Source of the DNA: Calonectria ilicicola
Taxonomy: Eukaryota; Ascomycota; Sordariomycetes; Hypocreales; Nectriaceae
Assembly (NCBI GenBank): GCA_020809705.1
Contig: CP085832.1
Coordinates: 5,084,001 to 5,148,000, forward strand
Length of the DNA: 64,000 nucleotides
Direction: 5' to 3'
Positions 23,938 to 35,824 of the stretch are shown here, one piece after another (the stretch's first letter is position 1; each line of letters starts with the position of its first letter). The notes under the pieces were generated by a model. It was not told the DNA's origin and searched no databases. It worked only from the letters and a program-made list of their open reading frames with translations. Both the position numbers and the translations under genes were made by a program.

Positions 23938-25092
23938 TTATGTAACCGTGTATCCTCCATCAACTCGGAGATCAGAGCCAGTCATGTAAGACGATGCGTC
24001 GGATAGCAGAAAAGTGACAGGGCCCATTAAATCTTGTGGCTGTCCCATTCTGCCTGATGGAATAAGAGACGTCCAGGTCTTCTCCAGCTCAGGGTTATCA
24101 TTCAAAATCTTTTGCGTCCTGTATCTGATTAGTGACAATACTGACTGAGAATTCCCGGTATGGCGGGACTTACAAAGCTGTTAGCATGTAACCTGGAGAG
24201 ATACAGTTGACTCGGATATTGGCATGGGCCCATTCGACGGCTAGGGATGCAGCCAGGTGTCGTACAGCTGCTTTCGCAGCATTATAGGGACTGCGAATTT
24301 TTCTCGTTAGTTCTCTCGACTAGCTGATGCTAATAGTTCGACATCACTTACGCTTGGGGCTGAGGAACGTTGACAATTGAACCAGACATGCTGCCAATGA
24401 AGACAATGCTACCCGGGGCCTTGCGCTCCATAAGATGCTTAGCAACACCGACAGCGAAGAGGTAGGTACCGTCCACGTTGACACCCCACAGCTTGCGCAT
24501 ACGATCAATGGGGTAATGAATAGCATCAAAATTCTCGGTAAATCCGGCCGACGTAACCAATCCATCAATTTTCTTGTGCACGCTGAGAATCTCACTCAGG
24601 GCGCTTTCAACTGACTCCTCGCTTGAGACATCTGCATAGTGTGCAGTAACTTTGGGGAGCCTATCTTCATTAATGGGGTGGTAAAGTTTGCAGGTGTATC
24701 GAGGGGCATACCTCTCAGCAGTTGGGTTTTCCTTCTTAAAGGCGTCTACCAACTGACCGACCTGGGATTGCGCTTCATCCTCTGAATTTTTGTCAATGAC
24801 GCCCCAAGCAACCTCCCGAGCACGGCGACTCACTGTTGAGATCGACAATTGCCAAATCTGCCCCAGAATACACAATGCCCTGGCCCATGACCAGACCTAG
24901 GCCTCTGGCACCTCCTGTCACGACAATCACCTTGCCCTCAAGAGAGAGCGATGCCAATGTTGGCTTTGAAAACTGCCCACCTTGGCCAATCAAGGGCTTG
25001 CTAGCTGGAAGCTCATCTGGCTGTGGGTACTCCACCCGCACTGCGGCGTCTGTGCGGGAGTAGGAGCGTTTGGGGGGCACACCAGGAGGCAT
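23938..25092 (-). CDS. Short-chain dehydrogenase/reductase, polyol dehydrogenase type
   Basis: Exons 25092-24834, 24781-24352, 24290-24174 and 24124-23938, introns 52, 61 and 49 nt, 330 residues. After a 60-residue extension comes the cofactor loop VTGGARGLG, then DLN at the end of beta-2, a TSAG core in place of NNAG, the serine region FIGSMSGS, catalytic YNAAK, and [18 protein letters not shown] near the C-terminus. The last two stretches closely resemble fungal NADP-mannitol, sorbitol or D-arabinitol 2-dehydrogenases, so a cytosolic polyol/ketose oxidoreductase is likely, with the exact substrate open. The ATG at 25092 is the only one in the first exon; upstream in-frame codons lack an ATG. 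A triple 16-bp repeat lies about 310 bases upstream. The next gene codirectionally is a second SDR. Confidence 0.85.
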
Positions 25093-26167
25093 CTTGGATT
25101 CGCTGACAATAAATTGACGGGTAATTGGGATAGTGTTTTCAGTCGAGCACTCCCAGGAGAGAAAAGGATGAGATGTCACTGCCCTGAGGGGTATGCCATC
25201 CTTAGCTTCTCTGCTTGTCAGGTGATCTTCGCCAATTCACGTTTATGCTCAGCTAAGCATTCGGCTTCGTTCAAAAGCATCCCCGACACTAGCTCTGTCC
25301 ACCAACTCATCTCAGCATTGGGCTCAGATCCATTTTTGCAGAGGAAATCCGACGATCCAAGACGATCTGACGCGTTGTGGCAGCGTCGCGAAACGTTCCC
25401 GGTAGAGCCGATGGGCAACCAAGCCGATTGGCAACCGAGCCGATTGGCGATCGGCGACTGAGTGGCGGTAAGCTGGTCAAATGCCTTGTGATTATCAGCC
25501 AATTAAACAGGCAGTGGAGGTGACTTTTCCGAGTGCAGTAAGCCGAAGGGCAGAAACGGCCCACAGAGAATCATGTGAGAGGGTTCGCTGACAGGGTTCT
25601 CGTGGGGGTTGGGAAAAGAAAGCGTTGGGTGGACTGACAGCTCAGTCTTGTCTCAACGCGTTGGTTCAACCCCGCTCTTTAGCTTCGTAACGCTTACCCT
25701 AGATTCCATCAACTCATTGACAAGTCGCATGATTAGCCCCCCCAATATCTCAAAAAGAAAAAAAATATTTATAATATTATTAATAATAAATAGAAAGAAA
25801 TAAAAGAAAAGGAAATCCATGTTGACTGTTTTGGGGGGGTGGGGAGGAATAGCTGGATACGCAAATAAATACTGGTTTTGGGGCAAAAACATGAAACAAC
25901 ATATGCAATTGGAAAGTATTGACTTTTTCTAAAACGCGTTTAGAAGCCACGGGAATATTAGGGAATACACAATTCAAATTTAAGGTTTACATTAAATCTT
26001 TCTATTGCAGCTCTGACAGCTATAAAATTAATCGACAAGCGATGTTACACGACAAGATGAACTACAGAGCTAGAATATCTTGGTGAAAGAAGGTTTCAAT
26101 TCTCAACCCAGCATTATAGGAGAAGAACTCTATTCACTAACTTAACATTTAATAAATGTTTAATTTT
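25093..26167. promoter_or_regulatory. Upstream region of the polyol-type SDR
   Basis: 1.07 kb between two codirectional SDR genes. It contains a triple 16-bp tandem repeat (25405-25452) and an A/T-rich low-complexity run at 25755-25815. No gene seen. Confidence 0.5.
25405..25452. repeat. Three tandem 16-bp units
   Basis: Units begin at 25405, 25421 and 25437. The consensus is AGCCGATTGGCAACCG with two substitutions in unit 1 and two in unit 3. Each unit contains CGATTGG or a one-base variant. It could be a protein-binding array in the SDR promoter or a minisatellite. Confidence 0.75.
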
Positions 26168-27070
26168 TCAGTTAAAGACAATTCCACCATCAACAACAAC
26201 CGTCTGTCCAGTCATATAATCCGAGTCTGGTCCACTCATAAAACTAACCACCTTTGACACATCTTCTGGGACACTGGTTCGTCCGAGAGCAATCATTTCA
26301 TCGCTATACTTCTTAATTGTTTCACCTTTCTTGGCGCCATGCACCTTCCCCAGCTCCTCATCGATAAGATCCCACATTGATGTTCCCACGATTCCAGGCG
26401 CATATGCATTCACCGTGATTTTGTGGGGCGCCATTTCCATGGCGAATGCTTGTGTGAAACCACGGACGGCAAATTTACTAGCGGAGTAGTGAGAAAGCAT
26501 TGGCAATGGCTTCATTGCAACAATAGATGCAGCACCGATAATCTTGCCGCCGGAGCCTTGCTTGATCATCTGCTTGGCTGCAACTTGATAACAGTAGAAT
26601 GTGCCGAAAACGTTGATTTCAAACATTCGGCGAAGATCATCGTCGGTTACGTCCAGTAGGGACTTCACCTGAGCGATACCGGCATTCGAAATCATGGTGG
26701 TTAATGGACCTAGTTCTCGCACGCTTGCTTCAACTAATCCTTCAACTTCGGTACGGCTGGAAACATCGGCAACATGGCCGTATGCTTTGCGGCCGATTTT
26801 TTGAATTTCTGAGACAACTTCATCTATGCCAGGCTTATTTGCCTCAATATCTGCGAAATGAGATATTAACATTCATTCGTCATGTGCTCGCGAGGTGCTG
26901 ATGGCTGTACCATTTATACACACATCGTATCCATCCTGGGCAAGACGCAGGGCAATTGCCTTCCCTCTATGTATCGTAAATTAGCATAAAATTGACTTTG
27001 TATTGGCATATGGTGAAACACACATCCCCCTTGCTGATCCGGTCACAATTGCAGTTCGTTGTGCAGCCAT
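26168..27070 (-). CDS. SDR similar to acetoin/diacetyl reductase (2,3-butanediol dehydrogenase)
   Basis: Exons 27070-27024, 26966-26911 and 26850-26168, introns 57 and 60 nt, 261 residues, the normal classical-SDR length. Motifs: TGSARGIG cofactor loop, DI acidic residue after beta-2 (NAD preference), ISNAG, catalytic S-Y-K with YSASK, then PGIVGTSMWDLID, and the ending SDYMTGQTVVVDGG with C-terminal VFN. These C-terminal stretches match bacterial BudC-type meso-butanediol dehydrogenases and their fungal homologs. Likely reaction: NAD(P)H-linked interconversion of diacetyl, acetoin and butanediol or a related vicinal diketone/diol, in the cytosol. Substrate not proven. Confidence 0.85.
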
Positions 27071-28397
27071 GGCCTCAAGTTTGGATTCTATTATTGTAGT
27101 GTTAAGTTGATAATACAATACGCAATATTGGACTAATGAAAAGATATTTGGGATTTTGAAAAGGGTAAGACAAGATGTAGATTGCAGAAGAGGTGTTCAT
27201 ATTTATGCCCTCAAATGCAAGGCCCAGCTTCACTTAAATACTTGCATGACACCCAGCTATGAAAAACATGAATGCAACTTTCCCCGCAAATACCATATCC
27301 TCGGCCCCATCTTTACCCCAGGAATTGAAACCTTAAAAACCCCGCACGACGAGAACAATCGGGTGAAGCGGACCCGATCAAGGCGGCTAAATGGGTTATG
27401 TATGGTCGGAGCCGATCGAATGCGGACTTGCCATTTGCTTACGCGTTCGGAATAATGGGATCTGCAAAATGCCATGTGATGTGCTGTTCTATTTCAGCAC
27501 ATGTTCATAGAATTGCATGGAATTCTGCTCTTACAAGATACAGGTCGTGGGGCAAGTACGAACGGAGGCGGCGATACAACAAAAAGGAATACGATGGACA
27601 GTGGAGAGAATTTGACTGTTCACGAAAACAGCTTCTTCAATCAAATCATTTAATACTCAACTTTTAATATTGTTTTGCTCACGTTTGGGACCTATTTGGA
27701 TCCGGCAGGTTCAAATCATGGTGACCGTAAAGGGAAGTTATTGGCACATCAGCCCCACATAAGGAATAACAGTGTGATTGAATGCTCTCAACTACAGCAA
27801 GATTGTTTGGAAGATGGTATGCTCTTTATCACAGCAGGGCTTTGATTAAAAATATGTTGCATTTATTGTTCTATCACACAACAATCATCCCACAAAGCGA
27901 TTACAATGGCTGTACACATATTGGTTAAATAATAAGAACAATGTTTACCCAGCATACTGTAAGAATTTTTCGACCATTGAGGAATCCATAACAACGTGAT
28001 CAAAATTTATCAAGTTCTTAAAAATCCTCGTAGTTTCTAATACGATCAGCTGTGTGAACATAAGAGCTGCAATTTACGCCCCAGTGTCTATTATTATTTC
28101 TGCTTTCGTATCAATTTACAGATGTTAAAAATTGTGAATGCTCTTTTTCTCAGTTACTAGTCATCTTCTTTGTCAATCTTCAAGACGTGGCTAATGTGGT
28201 CATACAACCTAGATAAAATTAAAAAGCGATTTTACGATATTTTGGAATTGAAATAAAATTATATTCCTTTGCCGAGGGAGTTACTATGAAGTAGACCTTG
28301 ATCCCCCAAAGCTTGAGGCTGTGTAGGTTAGTGAGTACCCAAATTTTCATCTTTGTAATTATTCAAATTTGTATATCGTTTATTTTAAACCAGAAAG
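27071..28397. other. Intergenic, 1.3 kb
   Basis: Lies between the second SDR start and the permease stop. No frame with family resemblance; it probably holds the SDR promoter and the permease 3' region. Confidence 0.5.
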
Positions 28398-30130
28398 CTA
28401 TGAATCAGGACTAGAATATCTCTTTTTCTTCAGCTTTAGCATTTGTAATATTTCATTCCAGAACCCTTCAGGGGGGTTAGTAAACGACTCCTCGTATCTG
28501 TCGATGACTGGTTTGTCCCAAATTAAATCTGCCTCAGCTGCTTTTACAAATTTTGTACGCTTGAATACCTTCCAAAAGGTAAACGTTACCACGGCCAGGA
28601 ATACCATTGTATAGTAAGAAAAAAATGTACCAATGTCCCAGTAACCTGGGAGGAATGTGGCGTAACCGTAGCAACCCAGAATCACCAGGGTAGAAATACC
28701 ACCAATGTAGGCACAGTATGGTTGGCCCCACCCTTTATAAGGAAGTTCGTTGCGATCGATTCCCTGTGCCTCCAGAGCGCGATAGAAGAATATGTATGTG
28801 ACGCACATGATAATGAAGTCGATGAGCTGTGCAGCCTCAGTCAGATCGCCCAACCACGTAACTGCTTGAGCAGTACTCTTTCCAATAGCCAACAGAGACA
28901 GCAGAGGGAAAAACATGGTAACAAGGAAACAATAATAGGGAATACCGCTTGCTGTGCACTTTTTAAATAAAGCAGGAGCCTGTCCTTCAAGTGCAAGACC
29001 ATACAGCGATCGCATGGCGCAGTAGGTATATGCATTGCCGGCTGAGAAGATGCTCGAAACCAGCAGCGCATTGACTAGATGTGGTAGAAATCTGACATTC
29101 ATATTCTTCATGGCGATGACATAGGGTGATGCGTTTGCCGTACCGGAACCGGCATTGGCATTTAGCGTTGGGTCATTGTAGGGAAGAATAATGCCAACAC
29201 ATAAAGCGCCCCCAATGAAAAAGAAGCCGAACCGCCAATAAACCGTCTTGAAAGCTTGTTTCAGATAGATTCGTGGCCGCTTTGTCTCTCCGGCCACCAT
29301 GGAGATATATTCAGGGCCAACTATTGTAAATGCCGCCGACCAAAGGGATCCCAAGAATCCTTGGAATCGACCTAGGTTACCAGTGGTGATATACTCTGCA
29401 AAGGAACCGCTACAACCGCTCGGTTAGTAAGTTGTAATCCAAATAGGCTATGAGATGTGGAGATATAGACTTACGGATCTTTCCAGTACCTAAAACCATA
29501 TGCATCATGCTGTGGGTTTCCGCCAACCATGGTAACAAAAGTGAAAGAAAAGACCAATATTATCAAGAAGAATTTGCCGCTAGCAAGCCAAAACTCAGCC
29601 TCCCCATAATACTGGACAGCGAAAATATTAAGCACAGCATAAAGCATAATGCAACCAATACAGACGGCCCACACAGGAATATCATCCCTCCAAAAGGTCA
29701 GCACTAAGTTTAAAGCTGAAATTTCAAATGGGATTAAGGTTGCCTCATATAAGAAGAAGTTCCAGCCAGCCATAAAGCCAAAAGCTTCATCAACCCACTT
29801 GCCGGCAAAACGAATAAAGGAAGCAGATATAGGCATATACACAGCCATCTCGGCCATGGAAGAATTCACGAGGGCCAAAATGAACGAGTAGAGGGTGTAG
29901 GCAAGGAATAAGCTGCCAGGCCCTCCTTCCATAAGCCCGCTGCCAATGCTCACAAATAGTGCCGTACCAATAGAACCTCCAACTGCAATTAATTGGATCT
30001 GACGGTTGCCCAGATGACGTTTGAGATTGTCAACATTGCCGACTACCTCAACCGATCCAACATTGTAATCACCTGTATCAGAGGAGCCACTTTTCTGATC
30101 ATGTGCAGGTTGCTTTTCGTCGACTTCCAT
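28398..30130 (-). CDS. Amino-acid permease, Dip5/AgtA-like (APC superfamily, YAT family)
   Basis: Exons 30130-29475 and 29409-28398, one 65-nt intron, 555 residues. The cytosolic N-terminus is followed by LKRHLGNRQIQLIAVGGSIG, the conserved first membrane segment of fungal amino-acid permeases, then about twelve hydrophobic segments. GFMAGWNFFLYEATLIPFEI, VGGNPQHDAYGFRYWKDPG and GPEYISMVAGETKRPR are typical of the Dip5 subgroup, which imports acidic amino acids with protons. Plasma-membrane importer; acidic amino acids are the best guess. The intron falls at the DPG motif, where family alignment confirms the splice. It sits codirectional with the SDRs and dioxygenase. Confidence 0.88.
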
Positions 30131-31356
30131 TTTAGAATTTTGACTGAGACCAGTCTAATTTATCCGTTATTTGTGTTTACTTATCCTCTTGTTTGCTGAG
30201 AAAACCGTGAGCTAGTCAGTCAGATGCCAATCCAAAATGCTGAGCGAGTTGGCAAAAGACGGTTGTGGAGATTTGGGAGCCGGAAAAGTTTGCCAAATAC
30301 TGAGATTAAGGAAATCAATCGCAGCAACGCGTTGGAAAAAAAAAAAAGAATAGGAAAATGCACTGATCTGAGCCATGGCGTTCGGCGTTATTTATTATGA
30401 GTGTTCGATTGTAGATAGGCGGTAAACAGCCATATATGTGGGCACCCCAGTCACAATAGTATGTTTAACTGACAAGGTGAGACAATACTACCTACGAGCC
30501 CGCGCCGGTTACCCGAGCCCCCGGGGGAAAAAAAGATCGCACACGGTCAATGCTTTTTAGGTGTAAAGGCCTGGTTAGGTGTGCGATAAATTTCTTCCCC
30601 CCTTGCCGAGTAAACGCCGCGAACCAATTTTGGGTGTGTGAGAGGTAATGACCGTGCTGCAATATGTCATCAAGCTGATAATTAGTGGGCCCTTGCACAA
30701 ATGTTCCATGGATTGAGACGGTGGTTACTGATAACTAACCGAGACCAGGGAGCACATCTGCCCCCTTGTAGGGACTCTGATCTTTTGTGGTGCTTTGGCA
30801 GCGGTCAGCATCGCTAGTTACCATTGAGATAAAGATGTTTGTGAATCTGCCCATGGCCAGAGTCGAGCAAATACAGCTGGGTATATCGTGTTCCACATAT
30901 CTTGGGGGATGATTATTTAACACCCGTCCCTCTACACTTACACATGATGGCTTTTTCTGCTGACATTCGAATACGTAAACACAGCAAAAATCCCAGCCGA
31001 AATGCCTGCAAGTCCCAGGGCTTGTCTATTGATCTCGACCCCGCACCGGTCCCAAATGACGCCACAGATAAGACAGTTTTTATCCCCGCATCGGCGTGGC
31101 CGACAGGAGGGGCCGTCCGCCTCTGCCTTATCATACAAGTATGGCCAATTTGATAGCTACGCTGTAGCCGAATTGTTCGTACTGTAGTGGAATATACATT
31201 TACTCAGAAAATACAATGGGTGGTCCATGAATTCAACACAAATTCTCAAGCCTCTAGTATGAATAAATTTGCCAGGAATCCTCGCCACCGCAATGTCTTC
31301 ATATATAGGAAAATTGCAAAATGCAAACATTTGAGCATTATACCACCCTGAGAACA
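30131..31356. other. Intergenic, 1.2 kb
   Basis: Permease promoter side. A short G/C-rich patch lies at 30495-30530. No gene seen. Confidence 0.5.
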
Positions 31357-32538
31357 TTATTCTAGTTCTAATGGGCGCATTTCATAAACTGTCTGCTGGA
31401 GAAACTTTATTTGCTCTTCAACCCAATTTTTCATCTCTTCATAATTGACCGTCTCTACACGGCACATCCCAGGCTGCTCCTCCTTGTCAAACTTCTTCAC
31501 ATTCTCGGCATACTTGTCTCTCAGAGCGCTTGCCATTATACTTGCCCTCTTCGCCAAGTTATCTAAACGATAGGTTGTCCATTGGTAGTAGAGCTCTGTG
31601 AGATGTGATTCAACTCGTACGTTAGCATTCGTAGTGTCATCTACCAGTGTAGGATCCCTAGGCCGGAATGATGTGACAATGGTGATTCGTTCAGGCATAT
31701 TTGTTACCGGGAGAGCAACGTGCGAAATATACCGTCCTTGGAGAATAACTGCGCTGCCCTGGGTGGGGGTGTCAGATGAAAGCTACAAAGTGCATATCGC
31801 TGTTCAAGATGGCCATAGTCGACTTACCATTTTAGGTGCTCGAACGCTTATTTTCTTACCATCACCACCCATCAATACTGTTTCGCCTCCCTCCATGCAG
31901 CGGGAGTCCGACAACATTACAACGCATACGAATGGATGCGAGTCTTTGTGCCATTCAACAACAGGGTTTTCATACACAGTTTTGTGACCTTCCAGGTTCA
32001 AGAGTTTCTCAGATTTGACCCCTCCTTGAACAGTGGCCACTGGCGGTATCAACGGGGTTTCTCTCACCCCATCCAGACCTTGAGGCCCCAATTGAATATT
32101 TGTGTGGCATATCTCATAGTCCATGACTGGGACAAGGTCTACACCAGCAATGTCGCTCACAATCTTCAAGACCTCTGGGGAGTTCCAAAAGGACTGAATG
32201 AATGGGGCATATCTCTGGGCCATTCCACGGAGCATGACAGACCCAGGAAATGTGCGATGCAGGCAGTTATCGATCACCTTAGGATTAAATAATTCGCGGC
32301 GATGCTCTATAACAGCTTCGTAAGAAAGCAGGGGAAAGGGATCAGAGGCTGCGACTGAGGATATAGGCGAGCTTTTCAGCTCCAAGTCATCCATATTGAG
32401 AATCCGAGTAGGTGGAGAGAACGCCAGATGCTTGGAGGCGTCGAAAACTGCTGAAGTTGATTCTGTAACCATAGGTGATGTGGGCTCTGGAGCTGAATCC
32501 ATTGTTCCCACAGGTGTCTGAACCACGGCGGATGGCAT
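31357..32538 (-). CDS. 2-oxoglutarate/Fe(II) dioxygenase-like protein (fungal family)
   Basis: Exons 32538-31828 and 31758-31357, one 69-nt intron, 370 residues. The core has VVEWHKDSHPFVCVVMLSD (iron-binding H-x-D), then GGETVLMGGDG, and after the intron LQGRYISHVALP with the distal histidine and RITIVTSFRP with the 2-oxoglutarate-binding arginine. The C-terminus is a charged helix. No signal peptide, so probably cytosolic. This matches a widespread fungal 2OG family whose substrate is not established as far as I know. It ends the codirectional run that starts with the Zn2Cys6 factor at 23445. Confidence 0.8.
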
Positions 32539-33647
32539 GATTCCTAAAGTTGATGGTTGATAGTTGTAGGATGAAAACTTTATGACTGAGTCCGAGTCAC
32601 TCGAAGGAGGAAAGGAGAGGTTGACCTATAGTATCGTGAAGTTACGAAGGAGAGTAAAAGGTCAGACTTCGACAAAAATCAGAGGTGAATGTGTAGTAAT
32701 GTGCACAGCAGTGCATGTCAATAGAGTAGCGTTTCAAGAACAAATTCAGTAATTCTATCCGCACTGAGGTCAGAATGAAGATACCAGCCAACAATCATCT
32801 GCCACAAGTTCACCGTGCCAACTTTCCTTTGTCAGGTGCTTGCCCGTATAACGAGCCAACAAATCACAAATGAGCTTCACATGCATCGTATGATAAGAGG
32901 TGGACTAAACAGGAGTCAGCTGGAGTAGCCGTCCCATCAATTCCCACGCTATCTTTATCAGTGACCGTTCTCGGACGCAGACTACGGCTAAGTGCCGGTT
33001 TCTCTATAAAGTTTGATAGCCGCCATACCCAAAACGGAGCGATTTCACGCGTCCAATAATTTTTCGCCGCAGATTGTGATTCCTGAGAATTGTGTTATAT
33101 CATATAGACGATGTCGGACGTGCGACGTTCAAACTAAGTGGATTGGTCTCAAATAGGGAAAAATCTACGATGTGAAGCCAGTGATTCATCAACGCTCGGA
33201 TAATAGATGTGCATATTCATAATCTCGCTTAAAAATAATATGAGAACTGGTACCAATAATAGATCAGCCATTTTATGCATAGTGCCTACCTCGATTTAAC
33301 AGGACACGCTGGCCGCTAAAAAAAAATACTCTTCGTAGATTTCCAGTTGTCATCAACATGCTTCATCTGATTCCACAGGTGATCTATGAGACTTACCCGA
33401 GAAGGGATTGCTTCAACAAGTGATGTGGTTCATTAATGTAACTCGTAGATGGAGTGTGTGCTTTATTTTCGTCATCGTTGCCAATGTGAGTCAGAGTAAT
33501 AAAGTCAGCGCCATGTTGTGCATGAGGCTGTGTGGAATGAGAAATCTTTTGGTGAATATAACAAATCACAGGATGCAAAATCTCTCTGGTACTTTCCAAA
33601 TTCTGAACAGGTTTTGACTATCATCGAGTACAATTTGTGAATGAACA
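32539..33647. other. Intergenic, 1.1 kb
   Basis: Upstream of the dioxygenase and downstream of the next regulator. No convincing gene on either strand. Confidence 0.5.
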
Positions 33648-35824
33648 TCAGAGAGGAGACCGAATCATGTCGCGTGAGATAGAGTCCATTTCAAACTCCG
33701 CCGCTCCCATGAAAATATCCGGCATTGATTCCTCATTTCCGAAATCATACTCTTCCAAATCAGCAGGCTCATGGTTACCAAGCTGGATATTTGCGCCATG
33801 TTCACTTTCAATGTGCCCATCATGTTTGTCCCCAATCTGTTCAAAATTGAACATTCTGTCGTCAAATAAATCCAAATCGAATTCCACAGTACAACCGGGC
33901 ATTGTTTCAAGGGCAGACATAGCCGATGAAAGAGGAGTTTGACCAAAATCCCCGAGCTGCGGAGAATTTGTTTGCAAGGTACCATGGCCGAGAACCGATT
34001 CCCTTGACCTCTGTTCCCTAGCAGACTCGACGAGGAACTTTGAAAACTCGCCTTCTTGTGGTAACCTTCCTCTACTTAAGCTCAAGTCTAGGATTAGAAC
34101 CGAGCGCAGGTATATTTCTGGATTTAGAGCGAGGACATCCGTCCACTTGTATATCACTGTGTTCAACAACATATGCTGAAGCTGCTCCAGGTGTACTGAA
34201 TTCGCAACACTTCGAACCACGTTAACAACGAAATCAACAAGCTCAAATTGTGAGCAATATGTATTCATGTTGTCAAATAGGGCGTTTAATCTCCGATGAC
34301 TCTCGGCAACAATATCTGCATCGACTGAAGCAGAAAAGTGATTGAGTAACTTGACATCGAGGATGTGCAATAACAATGGCGTTGCAATGCAACCAACGGC
34401 GCTGCTTGTGAGCCATCGGTCAAGCCCAGTCTCTCGTAGCCTTTTGAATGTCTTCGTTAAACCCGAAACAGCAGATTGTAACATCTCCCGAGTTTGTTCG
34501 AAGGCCATTGCCGCTTCAGAATAGTGACCAACCAGACGGAATGCTTGGTGTTGAGTTAAGCTTATTCTAGCGGTGCTGAAATGCTAGATTAGCTATAATT
34601 ATGGCATATTTTGCAGAGTACTTACTAGTAAAATATGTGCATCATGCCAATGTATAGAGTGACTGCATTGGAGGAATCATTCTGATTCATGCAATTAGTT
34701 GGTGGGTTGAGTCTGGAAAGCTCCTGGAGTGAATTTGTGGTGTTTTTGTGCCATTGTCTCAATTTATGCTGTGCATCTTGGATCTCTCTCTGTTCTGCAT
34801 CCGATCCAATTTGCCCACGCAATCGTTCATTGAGGGGGTACACCAAGGTAAGGACATCCGTAAGGACACTGCATAGGCTGGCAAAATTTTCAAAAATTCG
34901 TGCCAAATATCTTTTAGTTTCCGGTGCGTACACATTGCTATTACTCATCTCGTCCTTTTGGTCATCGAACGTCAGTGGATCAGCAAGCGCCATTTCTGAT
35001 TGTGTACGATTAATCTGCAGTCCTCCGCGAAGACACAGTGCCAAGACTCTGTCGCGAATAATGCACCCCCACCATAAACGCTTAAGGGTGTTCTTAGTTT
35101 TTGCATCTGCCTTGCTGAGAGGGGCCGATTTCGGGTAGAGGGTAGCATAATTGTTGGCGCCAACGGTTTCTGCATGCCGGATTGCAATGCTGAGCCAGGT
35201 CGCCTTTTTGACGCTAAGTGTATCCATAGATGCGCGAAAAGAAAGAATCAAGGCGGCTTGCGAAATATAAACGGGATTAGTTTCAGTTTCGAAATCGTAA
35301 AGAAGCTATGCCAGTCAGTTCCCTAATCTATATCTCTAAAACTAATGCATACCTTAGCCTTCCGATAGAAGCTTGCTTTTGCCGCACGGCTAGTCGAAAA
35401 GCCAAGGCTCTTGATTGTTTCTTGGGATGCGTACTATAACAGAATCAGTTCTAGAGACGCTCTACAGGGGTGTCATTAAGATTACATTACAGGAGATGAA
35501 CATCATTGCATGTAGCACGAGGAGTGAAGTTTGTGGAAATGACGAGTTCAATGAACCTCGGTGGTAGTAGGCGGACCAAAAGTCTCCTTCGTGAAGGATA
35601 GGTAAAAAGGTGTGCATGCGCAAAAAGTACTGTTGCACAATGTCGTCTAGGATGTCGCGCCTGGGAACTTGGAAGCATCCTTGCGACTCAAGGTAATCGA
35701 TATCTGCGGGAATGAGGTTTGAAAAATTCCCAACAATGAGAAAGTTGTATTTCAGATAGCTGACAGATGGCGATGACGATTCCTCGGATCCTTGACCTGA
35801 AGGAGCGCCATCATGATTCATCAT
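33648..35824 (-). CDS. CTF1-like fungal_trans regulator apparently lacking a zinc cluster
   Basis: Exons 35824-35486, 35433-35353, 35305-34626 and 34575-33648, introns 52, 47 and 50 nt, 675 residues. The N-terminal exon has YLKYNFLIVGNFSNLIPAD, IDYLESQGCFQVP and FLPILHEGDFW. The next exons give SLGFSTSRAAKASFYRKAK, LLYDFETETNPV and LKRLWWGCIIRDR. These are hallmarks of the family around cutinase transcription factor 1. The C-terminal 150 residues are acidic. In that family a Zn2Cys6 domain normally precedes YLKY, but between 35825 and 36330 I find no exon with the C-x2-C-x6-C pattern. The ATG at 35824 is the first of an ATGATG pair. Either the DNA-binding exon is lost, degenerate or further upstream, or this is a domain-only regulator. 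Confidence 0.75.

Noticed and set aside
24782..24833. Frame change between two SDR open frames seen as a frameshift
   Set aside because: A 52-nt intron (GTGAGT...TTCAG) joins the frames and gives the expected residues after beta-2.
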